IMG/VR virus record: IMGVR_UViG_3300017917_002604
Location: 1 to 20,942 of that record
DNA length: 20,942 nucleotides
Origin: a virus
Strand: one strand, 5' to 3'
A model generated the notes under the pieces. That model was not told the DNA's origin, ran no database searches, and saw only the letters and a program-made list of their open reading frames with translations. Within the stretch, counting starts at the first letter, position 1. Each line of letters starts with the position of its first letter. Shown here piece after piece: positions 5,360 to 12,868 of this stretch. Position numbers and translations under genes: made by a program.

Positions 5360-6226
5360 GGTTTTTAATTATTAAAGGGTTATTATTTATTTGTTTCTTG
5401 ATGTAAAGATATATCCTTTATTTCTGTTTATTGTTACCGTTCATCAGTTTATATTACCGTTCGTACGAATTTTTAAGGCTATTTTAAGCCATTTTAAAAT
5501 CATGCCAAACTATCTATTTAACTAAACTATTACATAAGTGGTAAAATGGCTTTATGAGTGGTAAAATTCTGGGATGATCGGCGGGCGCTCCTCTAATTCG
5601 TATAAATTGAATAAACCGTATAAATGTACGATCAAAATTATATACGCGATTCTCAGCGATTAGGATAATAAAATAATACTCTAAAAGTGTACAAAAAACC
5701 ATGTGTTAAATTATCCGTTTGTAGTCGTTTATTCGTGCCAAACTTTACCGGTAAATGTTAAAATAATGACTATTACATGAACGGTTAAAAACAATGATAA
5801 GCGGTAAACTGTATTATCCGATTACAAACGGCTAAATAATTCAATTTTGAATTATAAATGTATGTTTTAACGGCTCGTTGTTGTGTATCGGCGGATCAAC
5901 AAAATTGATTTGCAAGGTGGCGGATGTTCTAAAGTATTAATTTATCCTATACACTAATATATTTTACATAATAACTCTATAACATAGTATAAAAACAAAT
6001 AAACATCTCTAACCTAATTTCCTAACCTCTAAAAATCCTAATTTCAATCTGTAAACTTTCTAACCTCTCAAAATTATACCCCCCATTACGTCATCCGTTT
6101 TCCTTTTTGCAAAAACAACCCATATAATACTATAAAAATAATTTTAAAAATAATTTTTTTTTATTGATGAAAAGAATCATTTAAAAAAAGTTTAGGAATA
6201 ATGTAACCTTTAAGTAATTGGTTCCG
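5360..6226. other. Divergent non-coding region, candidate origin or switch
   Basis: About 870 bases between leftward and rightward genes with no credible coding frame. It holds TTACCGTTC twice, 20 bases apart (5434, 5454), palindrome TTCGTACGAA (5460-5469), AGTGGTAAAAT twice, 20 bases apart (5537, 5557), palindrome TTTACCGGTAAA (5744-5755), a 13-bp inverted repeat with one mismatch (5715-5727 and 5819-5831), and the palindromic repeat copy 3 (5837-5853). A C-rich stretch with repeated CTAACCT (6008-6068) and an A/T tract (6130-6170) follow. Such a repeat-rich divergent gap suits a replication origin or an early transcription switch; which one is inference. Confidence 0.45.
5837..5853. repeat. 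Palindrome TAATTCAANNTTGAATT, copy 3
   Basis: AATTCAA-TT-TTGAATT, same spacer as copy 1, in the middle of the divergent gap. The following bases are TATAAATG rather than six A. Confidence 0.55.
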
Positions 6227-6233
6227 TATAATG
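6227..6233 (+). promoter_or_regulatory. Rightward TATAATG motif
   Basis: CCGTATAATG on the + strand, 15 bases before the ATG at 6249. The same core as the leftward motifs, now pointing right at the first rightward gene. It argues that the ATG at 6231 belongs to the promoter core and is not the gene start. Confidence 0.4.
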
Positions 6234-6248
6234 TTTGAAAAAGGGGAT

Positions 6249-6389
6249 ATGAAGAATATTAAATTAAAGTTTGCATTTAGCACGTGGTATTTATTTCCGA
6301 TAGTTGGGAAGAATAGAAGTAATAATGAGGGATATTTTATATGGTTGTTTTTTGCGGTGGTAGTTCAATATAAGGAGGAGGAAGAATGA
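6249..6389 (+). CDS. Hypothetical small protein, 46 aa
   Basis: Begins MKNIKLKFAFSTWYLFPIVG and ends WLFFAVVVQYKEEEE. The aromatic pattern (FAFSTWYLFPIV...GYFIWLFFAVVVQY) is like a short phage protein family made of beta strands with conserved Trp and Pro; function unknown. An in-frame ATG at 6231 would add six residues, but it lies in the TATAATG motif; the ATG at 6249 follows AAAAAGGGGAT and is preferred. The stop overlaps the next start as ATGA (6386-6389). Confidence 0.5.
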   Translation: MKNIKLKFAFSTWYLFPIVGKNRSNNEGYFIWLFFAVVVQYKEEEE

Positions 6390-6535
6390 AGAAGTTTTTA
6401 GAGCAACTGAGGAAGGTGAGGGATGGAAAGGTGTTGATGTGGGATTGGAGGGATGAGAGGTGGATAGTAGGTGATGGAGATAAGGTGAAGAGATTTAGTA
6501 AGTGGGCGGTAGTAGTAAAAGATTTTAGTAAATAG
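6386..6535 (+). CDS. Hypothetical small basic protein, 49 aa
   Basis: Begins MKKFLEQLRKVRDGKVLMWD, has WDWRDERWIVGDGDKVKRFS and ends WAVVVKDFSK: strongly basic, Trp-rich, likely small beta fold or nucleic-acid binding, no known family. The start overlaps the upstream stop (ATGA) and is preceded by AAGGAGGAGGAAG, a strong Shine-Dalgarno-like run that is unusual here, though it also codes for KEEEE. The next gene begins one base after its stop. Confidence 0.5.
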   Translation: MKKFLEQLRKVRDGKVLMWDWRDERWIVGDGDKVKRFSKWAVVVKDFSK

Positions 6536-6536
6536 T

Positions 6537-6743
6537 ATGGAACAATGGATAATAGATATGGCTTTTAAGGAGTTTGGTTTTGAGGAAGCTTTAGATGTGT
6601 GTTTTGCTGCGGCGAGTTATGAGGTAGAAAATATGATTGACAGTAAGATAGAGCATTATAAGATGTTTGATTGTATAAAGTTGGGATTTGTTCCGGTAGA
6701 TGCTAGTATTCAATATAGAGTAATTTTTAGTAAAAAATTGTAA
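6537..6743 (+). CDS. Hypothetical protein, 68 aa
   Basis: Not recognised. N-terminal helical part (MEQWIIDMAFKEFGFEEALD), then CFAAASYEVENMIDSKIEHY and a strand-like end (QYRVIFSKKL). No membrane segment. Start one base after the preceding stop, so part of the same operon. Confidence 0.55.
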   Translation: MEQWIIDMAFKEFGFEEALDVCFAAASYEVENMIDSKIEHYKMFDCIKLGFVPVDASIQYRVIFSKKL

Positions 6744-6773
6744 CCTTTAGAATAATAATAGAGTATAATTGGT

Positions 6774-7187
6774 ATGGAAGAAAAGAATATTGCCGCCGAA
6801 ATGGTGGAGAGTAAATTTAAAATAGGTGATAAAGTTAAAGTGGTTAAATACGGACACTTAATGTTTAAGAGTAAAAAGAATTACCAAGAGGAATCTGATT
6901 TTTACGCTAAATATCGTGTTAAGTTAGAAAACGATATACTTAGAATGCTTTTTGGAAAAGATGTTCCTCAAGAAAGCGTTGAAGGAGTTAAGGGTAAAAG
7001 CGAACCGGACAACATATATTTAGAAACAGAAGATATGTGGTGGATAGATACGAGTCCTGAGTTAGTAGGACAAGAAGGAGTGGTTTGTAAAGTAGCTTTA
7101 ACACAAGGAAGATTTCAATATGCCGTGGATGAAATTAAAGGTAAACACGCTTGGTATGATGAAAATCAATTAGAATTAATTAAATAA
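6774..7187 (+). CDS. SH3/KOW-like small phage protein, 137 aa
   Basis: Two segments resemble halves of an SH3-like or KOW-type barrel: FKIGDKVKVVKYGHL near residue 15 and LVGQEGVVCKVALTQGRFQY near residue 95, followed by AWYDENQLELI, the typical closing strand. A charged insert of about 60 residues (KNYQEESDFYAKYRVKLEND and on) lies between them. Such proteins are frequent in phages; their partner and role are mostly unknown. It is preceded by GAGTATAATTGGTATGG, in which TATAAT lies close to the ATG. The stop is 5 bases before the next start. Confidence 0.6.
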   Translation: MEEKNIAAEMVESKFKIGDKVKVVKYGHLMFKSKKNYQEESDFYAKYRVKLENDILRMLFGKDVPQESVEGVKGKSEPDNIYLETEDMWWIDTSPELVGQEGVVCKVALTQGRFQYAVDEIKGKHAWYDENQLELIK

Positions 7188-7192
7188 AGACT

Positions 7193-7366
7193 ATGGAAAG
7201 GAAACAAGGATATTATTGGGTAAAAGAAATTAGTTCATCAGAGCATGAAGGAAGATGGATTATAGCGCAATGGATAAACATTGGGTGGCAAATAATGACT
7301 CATAGTTGTTTATTAAGTGATTTTGACTTTGAAGAAATAGATGAAAGACAGATATGCAGAAGTTAA
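7193..7366 (+). CDS. Hypothetical small protein, 57 aa
   Basis: Begins MERKQGYYWVKEISSSEHEG and continues RWIIAQWINIGWQIMTHSCL, ending DERQICRS. The GYYWVK...WIIAQW pattern is common in short phage proteins; no function is known to me. The acidic SDFDFEEIDE near the end is a usual closing feature of these. It overlaps the next gene by 13 bases. Confidence 0.55.
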   Translation: MERKQGYYWVKEISSSEHEGRWIIAQWINIGWQIMTHSCLLSDFDFEEIDERQICRS

Positions 7367-7533
7367 CATTACTAGAAGATATGACGCCGCATGAGATAGT
7401 GTTGTATTATTTTCCAACGGCGGATGATGAAGAGATAAATTGGATTTTATGGAATAAAACTACGTTTCCTTTTGAAACAATAAAAGGAATGAATGATGAT
7501 ATTTATGAATGGTATTTAAAAAGTAAAAAATAA
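7354..7533 (+). CDS. Hypothetical small acidic protein, 59 aa
   Basis: Not recognised. MQKLTLLEDMTPHEIVLYYF, then PTADDEEINWILWNKTTFPF and YEWYLKSKK at the end. Acidic and Trp-rich, soluble. Starts inside the previous gene and its TAA lies inside a palindromic repeat (7526-7553). Confidence 0.5.
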   Translation: MQKLTLLEDMTPHEIVLYYFPTADDEEINWILWNKTTFPFETIKGMNDDIYEWYLKSKK

Positions 7534-7553
7534 TTCAAACTTGAATTAAAAAA
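7526..7553. repeat. Palindromic repeat copy 4, 28 bases identical to 9636-9663
   Basis: AAAAATAATTCAA, spacer AC, then TTGAATTAAAAAA. It overlaps the stop of the gene ending at 7533 and lies 32 bases upstream of the ATG at 7586. The identical second copy has the same position relative to its neighbours. Confidence 0.6.
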
Positions 7554-7585
7554 TAGGATAATTTACAAAAAGTAACTAATTTAGC

Positions 7586-7867
7586 ATGGTGTCAATAAGT
7601 AGAATAAAACCTTACGCATTATACGATAGTGTATATAATTTACAATACATGGAGTTGTATAGTGGCGGGCATTTAGATCCGATTGTAGATGCTTCTTTAT
7701 ACGCTGAAGAACACTTAGCATTTGATGGCGCCGGCAATAGACTTCCTTTTAGTATTCAAACAAGTTTAAACGCTCAATACTTAGATAGAGATAGATTCTT
7801 ATTAGAAGATAAAGACAGAAAGGAGATGAGATTTGAGCAAAAGGTGACGGTGACTATTATTATTTAG
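7586..7867 (+). CDS. Hypothetical phage protein, 93 aa
   Basis: Begins MVSISRIKPYALYDSVYNLQ, with YMELYSGGHLDPIVDASLYA, DGAGNRLPFSIQTSLNAQYL and RDRFLLEDKDRKEMRFEQK. Layout is that of a compact phage protein of about 90 residues seen before small late-early genes; function unknown. Its last residues (VTVTIII) may be natural or may follow a frame slip at CAAAAGG (7839-7844), since protein-like sequence GDGDYYYLVEY continues in another frame. Probably complete. Confidence 0.55.
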   Translation: MVSISRIKPYALYDSVYNLQYMELYSGGHLDPIVDASLYAEEHLAFDGAGNRLPFSIQTSLNAQYLDRDRFLLEDKDRKEMRFEQKVTVTIII

Positions 7868-7911
7868 TCGAATATTGATGATTATATGTTTTATGAAAGT
7901 AGTGAAACGGG

Positions 7912-8037
7912 ATGGGCGGAGTTTATGTAAATCAAACAGCGACTTATTATAGTGTAGGAGAAACTTACTCCACAAGTACCGGTATGGTATTTATAAATAA
8001 GTATGGTTTTATGTGTGTGTATTATAAATTTAAATAA
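7912..8037 (+). CDS. Possible remnant of a small gene, 41 aa
   Basis: MGGVYVNQTATYYSVGETYS followed by TSTGMVFINKYGFMCVYYKF. It could be a tiny gene, but upstream pieces in alternating frames (GDGDYYYLVEY at 7843-7875; NIDDYMFYESSETGWAEFM at 7871-7927) would join it into one sensible protein of about 65 residues if three single-base shifts were undone. So it is probably the C-terminal part of a broken or mis-sequenced gene. Confidence 0.35.
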   Translation: MGGVYVNQTATYYSVGETYSTSTGMVFINKYGFMCVYYKFK

Positions 8038-8045
8038 AAATAAAT

Positions 8046-8825
8046 ATGAGTAAAGAAAGAGTAATCAAAAAAATCACGGTACAAGCTGGCGGATTAAAAG
8101 GGCTCATCCTAGAAGGAACGGTAGAGTCTGTAAAAGAGAACAAATTAGTAACAAATACTTTCAGAGATGGGGTCAAACATCCGGTCAACAGAGATTTAGA
8201 AGGTAAAATCAACGAGTTAAGATTTTTTGCACTTAATATCTGCGGATTAATAACTGCTTCAACTCCTAAAAACGATAAGTTAATGCTTATTGAAGGGTGC
8301 GATGTGTTATCTATTGAGTTCGAGAAAGGTGTAGCCGGTTATTTTAAGATTAAAGTAGCAAGTAGAGTATTTGATACTAAAACTATCACATTAAGCACCC
8401 CGAAAACAGATTCTAGCGATGCTTATGAGTGGTTTGATGAAGTAATGAGTATTATTGATGCTTTATTACTGGAAGTAGACCAATACACTAAAGGATTGAA
8501 AAAGATTAGTGATGAAGACTTAATGATAAGTTATTTACGTCACGGTAAGGACAAGAGCATGGATATGGATAAATTGAATGAGATGTCGGCGGAAGAGAAA
8601 GCTGATTATTGTCAATCTATCCTTGAGAAATTAGGCTGCTTAGTTATTCGTCCGGATGAAGTGTATGAAGAAGGAGACGCTGAAGAAGTATCTTTAGAAA
8701 CTAAAACAGAGCCGGTAATGTTGCAATTAGATGAAGCTGAAGTAGAAGATATTACAGTAAATCAATCTATGGAAGTAGAGCCTTTAAAACTAGAAGTTGC
8801 AGAACCAGTTAAAGTTAAAAAATAA
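8046..8825 (+). CDS. Protein of unknown function with acidic tail, beside nuclease
   Basis: 259 residues. The N-terminal part (KKITVQAGGLKGLILEGTVE, LRFFALNICGLITASTPKND, LIEGCDVLSIEFEKGVAGYF) is strand-rich; the middle is helical with KADYCQSILEKLGCLVIRPD. From about residue 212 the tail is very acidic (YEEGDAEEVSLETKTEP and on), reminiscent of the flexible tails of DNA-handling proteins, though no SSB-type end is present. It lies two bases before the nuclease gene, the usual place for a recombination or ssDNA-binding partner; that role is inference. Confidence 0.6.
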   Translation: MSKERVIKKITVQAGGLKGLILEGTVESVKENKLVTNTFRDGVKHPVNRDLEGKINELRFFALNICGLITASTPKNDKLMLIEGCDVLSIEFEKGVAGYFKIKVASRVFDTKTITLSTPKTDSSDAYEWFDEVMSIIDALLLEVDQYTKGLKKISDEDLMISYLRHGKDKSMDMDKLNEMSAEEKADYCQSILEKLGCLVIRPDEVYEEGDAEEVSLETKTEPVMLQLDEAEVEDITVNQSMEVEPLKLEVAEPVKVKK

Positions 8826-8827
8826 AT

Positions 8828-9637
8828 ATGATTCATAATCTATTTCCAAATGAGGTGTATTTAGAACCTAAAGAGCACAAGTATTTTGATTCAGAAGGCA
8901 ATAAATACATCTCATTTTCAGCACTATATGGTAAACTTGTAAAGAAGTTTGATGCTGAAGGTATAAGTAAGTTAGTAAGTAGAGCTAATGGCAAGTCGGC
9001 AACTGAAGTAAAGCAGGGATGGGAACAAACTGCTGTAAACGGAACACGAATAGATAAAGCCTTAGAATTGTACGCTCAAACAGCTACTATTTTAGATTCT
9101 GACGAAGATTTAAAACAACTTGTACCTCAAGTATTAGAAAAGTATAAAATCTATAATAAGACATTTGAGCAAGGCGTTCCGTATTCTAAAAAATACAGAG
9201 TTGCTGGAAGTTGGGATAAACTAAGCTTGACTTCTAATCGAAAAGACAGTAAGTTTCATTTGTCTGACTTTAAATGTTTTGAAAAAGGGTACGATTCTTT
9301 ATTTACGGTTAGTGGACAGCCGTGGTTAAATAAACCATTTGAGCACTTACCTAATACGAAATTTACTAAAATCAGTTTCCAATTATCTTTTTATGCTTAC
9401 TTATTCGAGGAGTTAACAGGGAGGGGATGTGAGAGATTGTTTATTGATTTAATTACTCCGGTATTCGATAAAGACCACCGATTAGTAAGTTATAAGAACG
9501 AGGTAATCAATACTATCTATCTAAAGAATGATGTAAAGATATTCTTAGAAACATTCAAAGATGAGATAAAGGATATGTTAGATAACACGATTAAAGCAGA
9601 CTTTGTAGATGTGTCGGATGATGATGAAATATTTTAA
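8828..9637 (+). CDS. PD-(D/E)XK family nuclease (RecB/Cas4-like)
   Basis: 269 residues. Visible motifs in the usual order: NGTRIDKALELYA (71-83, in place of the Gxx(H) motif, with Asp where His is common), AGSWDKL (126-132, catalytic Asp130), LSDFKC (145-150, the D-x-K core with Asp147 and Lys149) and QLSFYAYLFEE (185-195, the Gln-Tyr motif of RecB/Cas4-type exonucleases). These enzymes degrade DNA ends with Mg2+. In phages they serve recombination or DNA processing, working with an annealing protein, possibly the product of the gene just upstream. No Cas4 cysteine cluster is visible. Confidence 0.75.
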   Translation: MIHNLFPNEVYLEPKEHKYFDSEGNKYISFSALYGKLVKKFDAEGISKLVSRANGKSATEVKQGWEQTAVNGTRIDKALELYAQTATILDSDEDLKQLVPQVLEKYKIYNKTFEQGVPYSKKYRVAGSWDKLSLTSNRKDSKFHLSDFKCFEKGYDSLFTVSGQPWLNKPFEHLPNTKFTKISFQLSFYAYLFEELTGRGCERLFIDLITPVFDKDHRLVSYKNEVINTIYLKNDVKIFLETFKDEIKDMLDNTIKADFVDVSDDDEIF

Positions 9638-9663
9638 AAATAATTCAAACTTGAATTAAAAAA
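9636..9663. repeat. Palindromic repeat copy 5
   Basis: Identical over 28 bases to 7526-7553. It overlaps the stop of the nuclease gene and ends one base before the ATG at 9665, so a bound protein could block the start of the small membrane-protein gene. Confidence 0.6.
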
Positions 9664-9664
9664 C

Positions 9665-9847
9665 ATGAAATTTCTAGCAACAATAATTTTAATTTTCGGT
9701 ATCGGCGGATGTATAATATGGGCTGTAGTGGCTAATGAAGATAAAAAAGACTTGATTAAAAACTACAATACTCAATTTCAAGACACTCCTTTATATTACA
9801 AAAGATACATGGAAACAAGTGTAATTTACAAATCAAAACATAAATAG
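9665..9847 (+). CDS. Small membrane-anchored or lipoprotein-like protein, 60 aa
   Basis: N-terminal hydrophobic segment MKFLATIILIFGIGGCIIWA, then a charged soluble end (NEDKKDLIKNYNTQFQDTPL and on to YKSKHK). Either a single-pass inner-membrane protein or a lipoprotein with Cys16 in IGGC, a weak lipobox because hydrophobic residues continue after the Cys. Such short proteins can belong to lysis or superinfection control, but nothing here proves that. Its octamer TCGGCGGA at 9702-9709 encodes part of GIGGC. Confidence 0.55.
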   Translation: MKFLATIILIFGIGGCIIWAVVANEDKKDLIKNYNTQFQDTPLYYKRYMETSVIYKSKHK

Positions 9848-9880
9848 CCTTGGGCGGCTTAATTAAACCCATAAAAAAAA

Positions 9881-10192
9881 ATGGAAAAAACATTAACAAA
9901 CACAACGGCAAGTCAAGCAAAAGATAATGTGAAAGATATTATTTTTTGGGGAGATGGTAATTTATTTAAACTATTATCAAAAGCATCATCTGTAAACGAA
10001 GGGTGGATGAAGTCAACGAAAGCAATGGAGATTGATGGAGTTGGATGTGTAGTACAAGTAACTACTCAGCAAGGAAGTAATGTTGCGGAAGCTGTTACTT
10101 TTGTTCCTGGAGTAAAGATTGAAGAGAATTGTAGTGAATCTGAATCATCAGATGTTAAAACTATAACATCAAGAAAATTAGTTAAAATATAA
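9881..10192 (+). CDS. Hypothetical phage protein, 103 aa
   Basis: MEKTLTNTTASQAKDNVKDI, then FWGDGNLFKLLSKASSVNEG, WMKSTKAMEIDGVGCVVQVT and a strand-rich part (AEAVTFVPGVKIEENCS) ending RKLVKI. I associate this kind of sequence with short phage proteins coded just upstream of terminase genes; no activity is assigned. The leader is a run of A before ATG. A hairpin terminator follows, ending this transcription unit before the packaging genes. Confidence 0.6.
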   Translation: MEKTLTNTTASQAKDNVKDIIFWGDGNLFKLLSKASSVNEGWMKSTKAMEIDGVGCVVQVTTQQGSNVAEAVTFVPGVKIEENCSESESSDVKTITSRKLVKI

Positions 10193-10219
10193 TTTTTGAT
10201 AAAAATTTACTAAATTAGT

Positions 10220-10250
10220 AGCCGTGGGATGAGATATTTCACGGCTTTTT
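10220..10250 (+). terminator. Rho-independent terminator before packaging genes
   Basis: Stem AGCCGTG (10220-10226) with CACGGCT (10240-10246), 13-base loop, followed by TTTT. It separates the middle genes from the head module, which therefore needs its own promoter or readthrough. Confidence 0.75.
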
Positions 10251-10270
10251 AGCATAAAAAACAATTTATT

Positions 10271-10816
10271 ATGAGCTACCTATTTTACATAGATGCAAAA
10301 AACAACAAAGTATTACATCCCGATGTAGTTCGATTGGAACCGCAGTTGGCTTTACTAACAGATAAAGAGATTCTTTTTGTCATACTTGCATACGATTATA
10401 ATTCTATTTACAGACAGTTCCCTGAGAGACAGAGAGTCTCTAAGGCGATATTCCACGTATGGAATGATAATAAACCCGAATTATTAAACGAGGATAAGCG
10501 ACCAAAAAGAATAAAGGACGCGATAGAAGCATATAAATCACTTCAGTACAATAGAAATATTGAATTGATAGAGATGTATAATAAGAAGATTGACTCTTTA
10601 TTAGCTATCTTAGAAGAAGACAATTCAGCCACCGGTATAAAAAACGCCATGGACTCTATTGATAAGTTTAGAAAAGCTATCCGCGCGATAGAATCTGAGG
10701 TTGTAGAAGAGAAGTTGATTGATGGAGAGCTGAAAGGTAATACAGAACTTAGTTTCTTGGAAAAAATGAAGGCTAATCAAAAAATGTATCGTTCAGTAAT
10801 AGCTAAAAAAGGATGA
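10271..10816 (+). CDS. Protein at small-terminase position, 181 aa
   Basis: Directly upstream of the large terminase and overlapping it by four bases (ATGA at 10813-10816). Begins MSYLFYIDAKNNKVLHPDVV; helical throughout, with YRQFPERQRVSKAIFHVWND near residue 47, YNKKIDSLLAILEEDNSATG in a coiled-coil-like stretch, and FLEKMKANQKMYRSVIAKKG at the end. Position and helical make-up suit a small terminase subunit, which binds phage DNA before packaging, but I see no clear helix-turn-helix, so the role is inferred from context. Confidence 0.5.
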   Translation: MSYLFYIDAKNNKVLHPDVVRLEPQLALLTDKEILFVILAYDYNSIYRQFPERQRVSKAIFHVWNDNKPELLNEDKRPKRIKDAIEAYKSLQYNRNIELIEMYNKKIDSLLAILEEDNSATGIKNAMDSIDKFRKAIRAIESEVVEEKLIDGELKGNTELSFLEKMKANQKMYRSVIAKKG

Positions 10817-12831
10817 GAGCAGAAGATTTACCAATACCGCAGCCGCCGTATATTAAGGGAAAAGGTTTCGATCCGGCTCCGTTAATAACAAATGGAATAC
10901 CTGATTATGCGGATGCTTATAAAAACCCTAAAGTAATAGGAACTCCGGAATACGAAGTTTTTTGGACAGAACAATTATACAGGTGTATTAATGGTTATCA
11001 AACAGGTGGAATATTTATTCCTGGAAGATTTTATTATTACATGAACTTTAATAGCATGAATACGGTTCATGGCGTAATTACTCCTGACTTTTGTGACTTA
11101 CATTTACAGTTATGTTATATTATAGAGTGGTGTAAAGCTAATGGAAAGAACTTAATTATAGGTAAAAAACGAAGAGCAGGTATATCTGAATTTACCCAAA
11201 AGGCGGTTATTGACCACGGATTTAGATTTAGTGAGTCTTATCAAGCAGGAATAGCGGCCGGACAAAAGAAATACGCAGAGGATTTTATGACTAAATGGGA
11301 AGATTCGGAGGCATTACTTCAGTCTGAATTTAGAGTAAATACTTTATTAAATAACCCTGATGAAGTAGTTTCCGGATATGAGTTAATAGAAAACGGAAAG
11401 ACTACATTAAAGAACAATGCTTGTAAGATATTTGTAAGAACCATGCACAACAACCCTAATATGTTTAAGGGATTATTTTTAAACGATGTTGTTGCGGAGG
11501 AGTCAGGAGAATTTGAGAATTTATGTGAATTTATCAGTGCTACTAATGACTGTTTAATGGATGGAGATACTCAAGTTGGTATGTTTATGATTTATGGTAC
11601 AGGTGGTAACATCAATAAAGGATCTAAAGACTTCAAAAAAGTATGGGAAAACCCTAATGATTATAATGCAGTTAAATTCTTAATTACCGGAGATAGATTT
11701 AAAAAACCTTTTTACGGAGGAGCAACTCGTTTTGGGAAAGATGTGTCTGAAACACCTAACTTACTTAAAAAATACAAGCCTTACCAAATTATAGGATGTG
11801 AAGATAGAGAAGCGGCCATGGAAAATATTATGGCAGAAAGAGAAAGATTAAAGAAAGGCGAGTTAAAAAAGTACTTAGAACACTTACAAAACAACCCTAT
11901 AAATGAGTCAGAGATATTTAGAAAGATGTTTAGTAATAACTTCGACATACAGAAGTTAAACGCTCAACAAGACGAGATAACAATAAATAAGAGTAAATAC
12001 TCTAAATATAAACTAGAATGGGTATTGAAAGAAGATGGAACTAGAGCAGAGCCATTAAAAGTAAGGGCGGTTGCAGCAAAAGATATAGATGATGAATCTG
12101 AGTGCGTATTGATACTTGATGGCTATCATCCTGCTAAAAACTTACAAGGACTATATAAAGCAGGAATTGACCCTTATGACCAAGACCAAGGTGTTTCTAA
12201 ATCATTAGGGGCCATGTGTGTAATTACGTCTATTAATGCATTTGGAATACCAAGATATATGCCGGTGGCTACGATATTTACTCGTCCAAAAAAGAAAGAA
12301 GTATTCTTTGAGATGTGTGTTAAGTTATCGGTTTATTATAATTTATTAGGAGATACGCTAATAGATAAAGCCGGAAGTTCAGGATTACTAAATACATATA
12401 AAGATTTTGGATGTACTAGATATTTAGCTCCAAGGCCAACTAAGTTTGAAAGTGAAAATAGTAAACAGTCAAATGAGTTTTGTGTATCATTAAACTCTTA
12501 TAGCCGCCCGATGATGGTTGGTTTGATGCAGACGGCAGTAGATTATGATGTTCAGAATATTTGGTTTCCGGAATTAATAAACCAATTAGGAAACTTTGAT
12601 GAAGTAGAAGTAGGAAGTGATAATGACTTGGCTGACGCTTATGGGATAGCGTTGATGCAGTGTGTAAGCAATAATGTTCCGCCAAGAGATAATACTCAAT
12701 TAGAAAAAGAAAACCCTTTCTCATTCGGCGGATGGGCTTTTGACAAGAATGGAGAACATATACCATTAGATGAAGAAAACAATCAAGGTTATGGAACTGA
12801 AAAGGATTTTGGTGGTTCAAGTTTTATGTAA
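10813..12831 (+). CDS. terL: Terminase large subunit (packaging ATPase/nuclease)
   Basis: 672 residues. The ATPase domain shows a deviant Walker A GKKRRAGIS (117-125) and a Walker B-like LFLNDVVAEE (221-230). The C-terminal RNase H-fold nuclease shows GIDPYDQDQG (451-460, first acid), LIDKAGSSGL (516-525) and DNDLADAYGIAL (603-614, last acids). The enzyme cuts concatemeric DNA and pumps it into the prohead through the portal coded next. Length and the GKKRRAGIS form fit terminases of large Bacteroidota phages, including crAss-like ones. The end (EKDFGGSSFM) is Gly/Ser-rich. Confidence 0.85.
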   Translation: MRAEDLPIPQPPYIKGKGFDPAPLITNGIPDYADAYKNPKVIGTPEYEVFWTEQLYRCINGYQTGGIFIPGRFYYYMNFNSMNTVHGVITPDFCDLHLQLCYIIEWCKANGKNLIIGKKRRAGISEFTQKAVIDHGFRFSESYQAGIAAGQKKYAEDFMTKWEDSEALLQSEFRVNTLLNNPDEVVSGYELIENGKTTLKNNACKIFVRTMHNNPNMFKGLFLNDVVAEESGEFENLCEFISATNDCLMDGDTQVGMFMIYGTGGNINKGSKDFKKVWENPNDYNAVKFLITGDRFKKPFYGGATRFGKDVSETPNLLKKYKPYQIIGCEDREAAMENIMAERERLKKGELKKYLEHLQNNPINESEIFRKMFSNNFDIQKLNAQQDEITINKSKYSKYKLEWVLKEDGTRAEPLKVRAVAAKDIDDESECVLILDGYHPAKNLQGLYKAGIDPYDQDQGVSKSLGAMCVITSINAFGIPRYMPVATIFTRPKKKEVFFEMCVKLSVYYNLLGDTLIDKAGSSGLLNTYKDFGCTRYLAPRPTKFESENSKQSNEFCVSLNSYSRPMMVGLMQTAVDYDVQNIWFPELINQLGNFDEVEVGSDNDLADAYGIALMQCVSNNVPPRDNTQLEKENPFSFGGWAFDKNGEHIPLDEENNQGYGTEKDFGGSSFM

Positions 12832-12868
12832 AAGAATTTTAACTATTTTTGAATAAAATAATTCAATA

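Noticed and set aside
5514-5702. 62-residue leftward frame in the divergent gap
   Set aside because: Composition is not protein-like (long aromatic/Ile runs, odd GAPADHPRIL), it spans the repeat cluster, and no start context is present.
12440-12820. 126-residue leftward frame inside the terminase gene
   Set aside because: Shadow of the terminase coding sequence; His/Leu/Ser-rich translation and no start signal.
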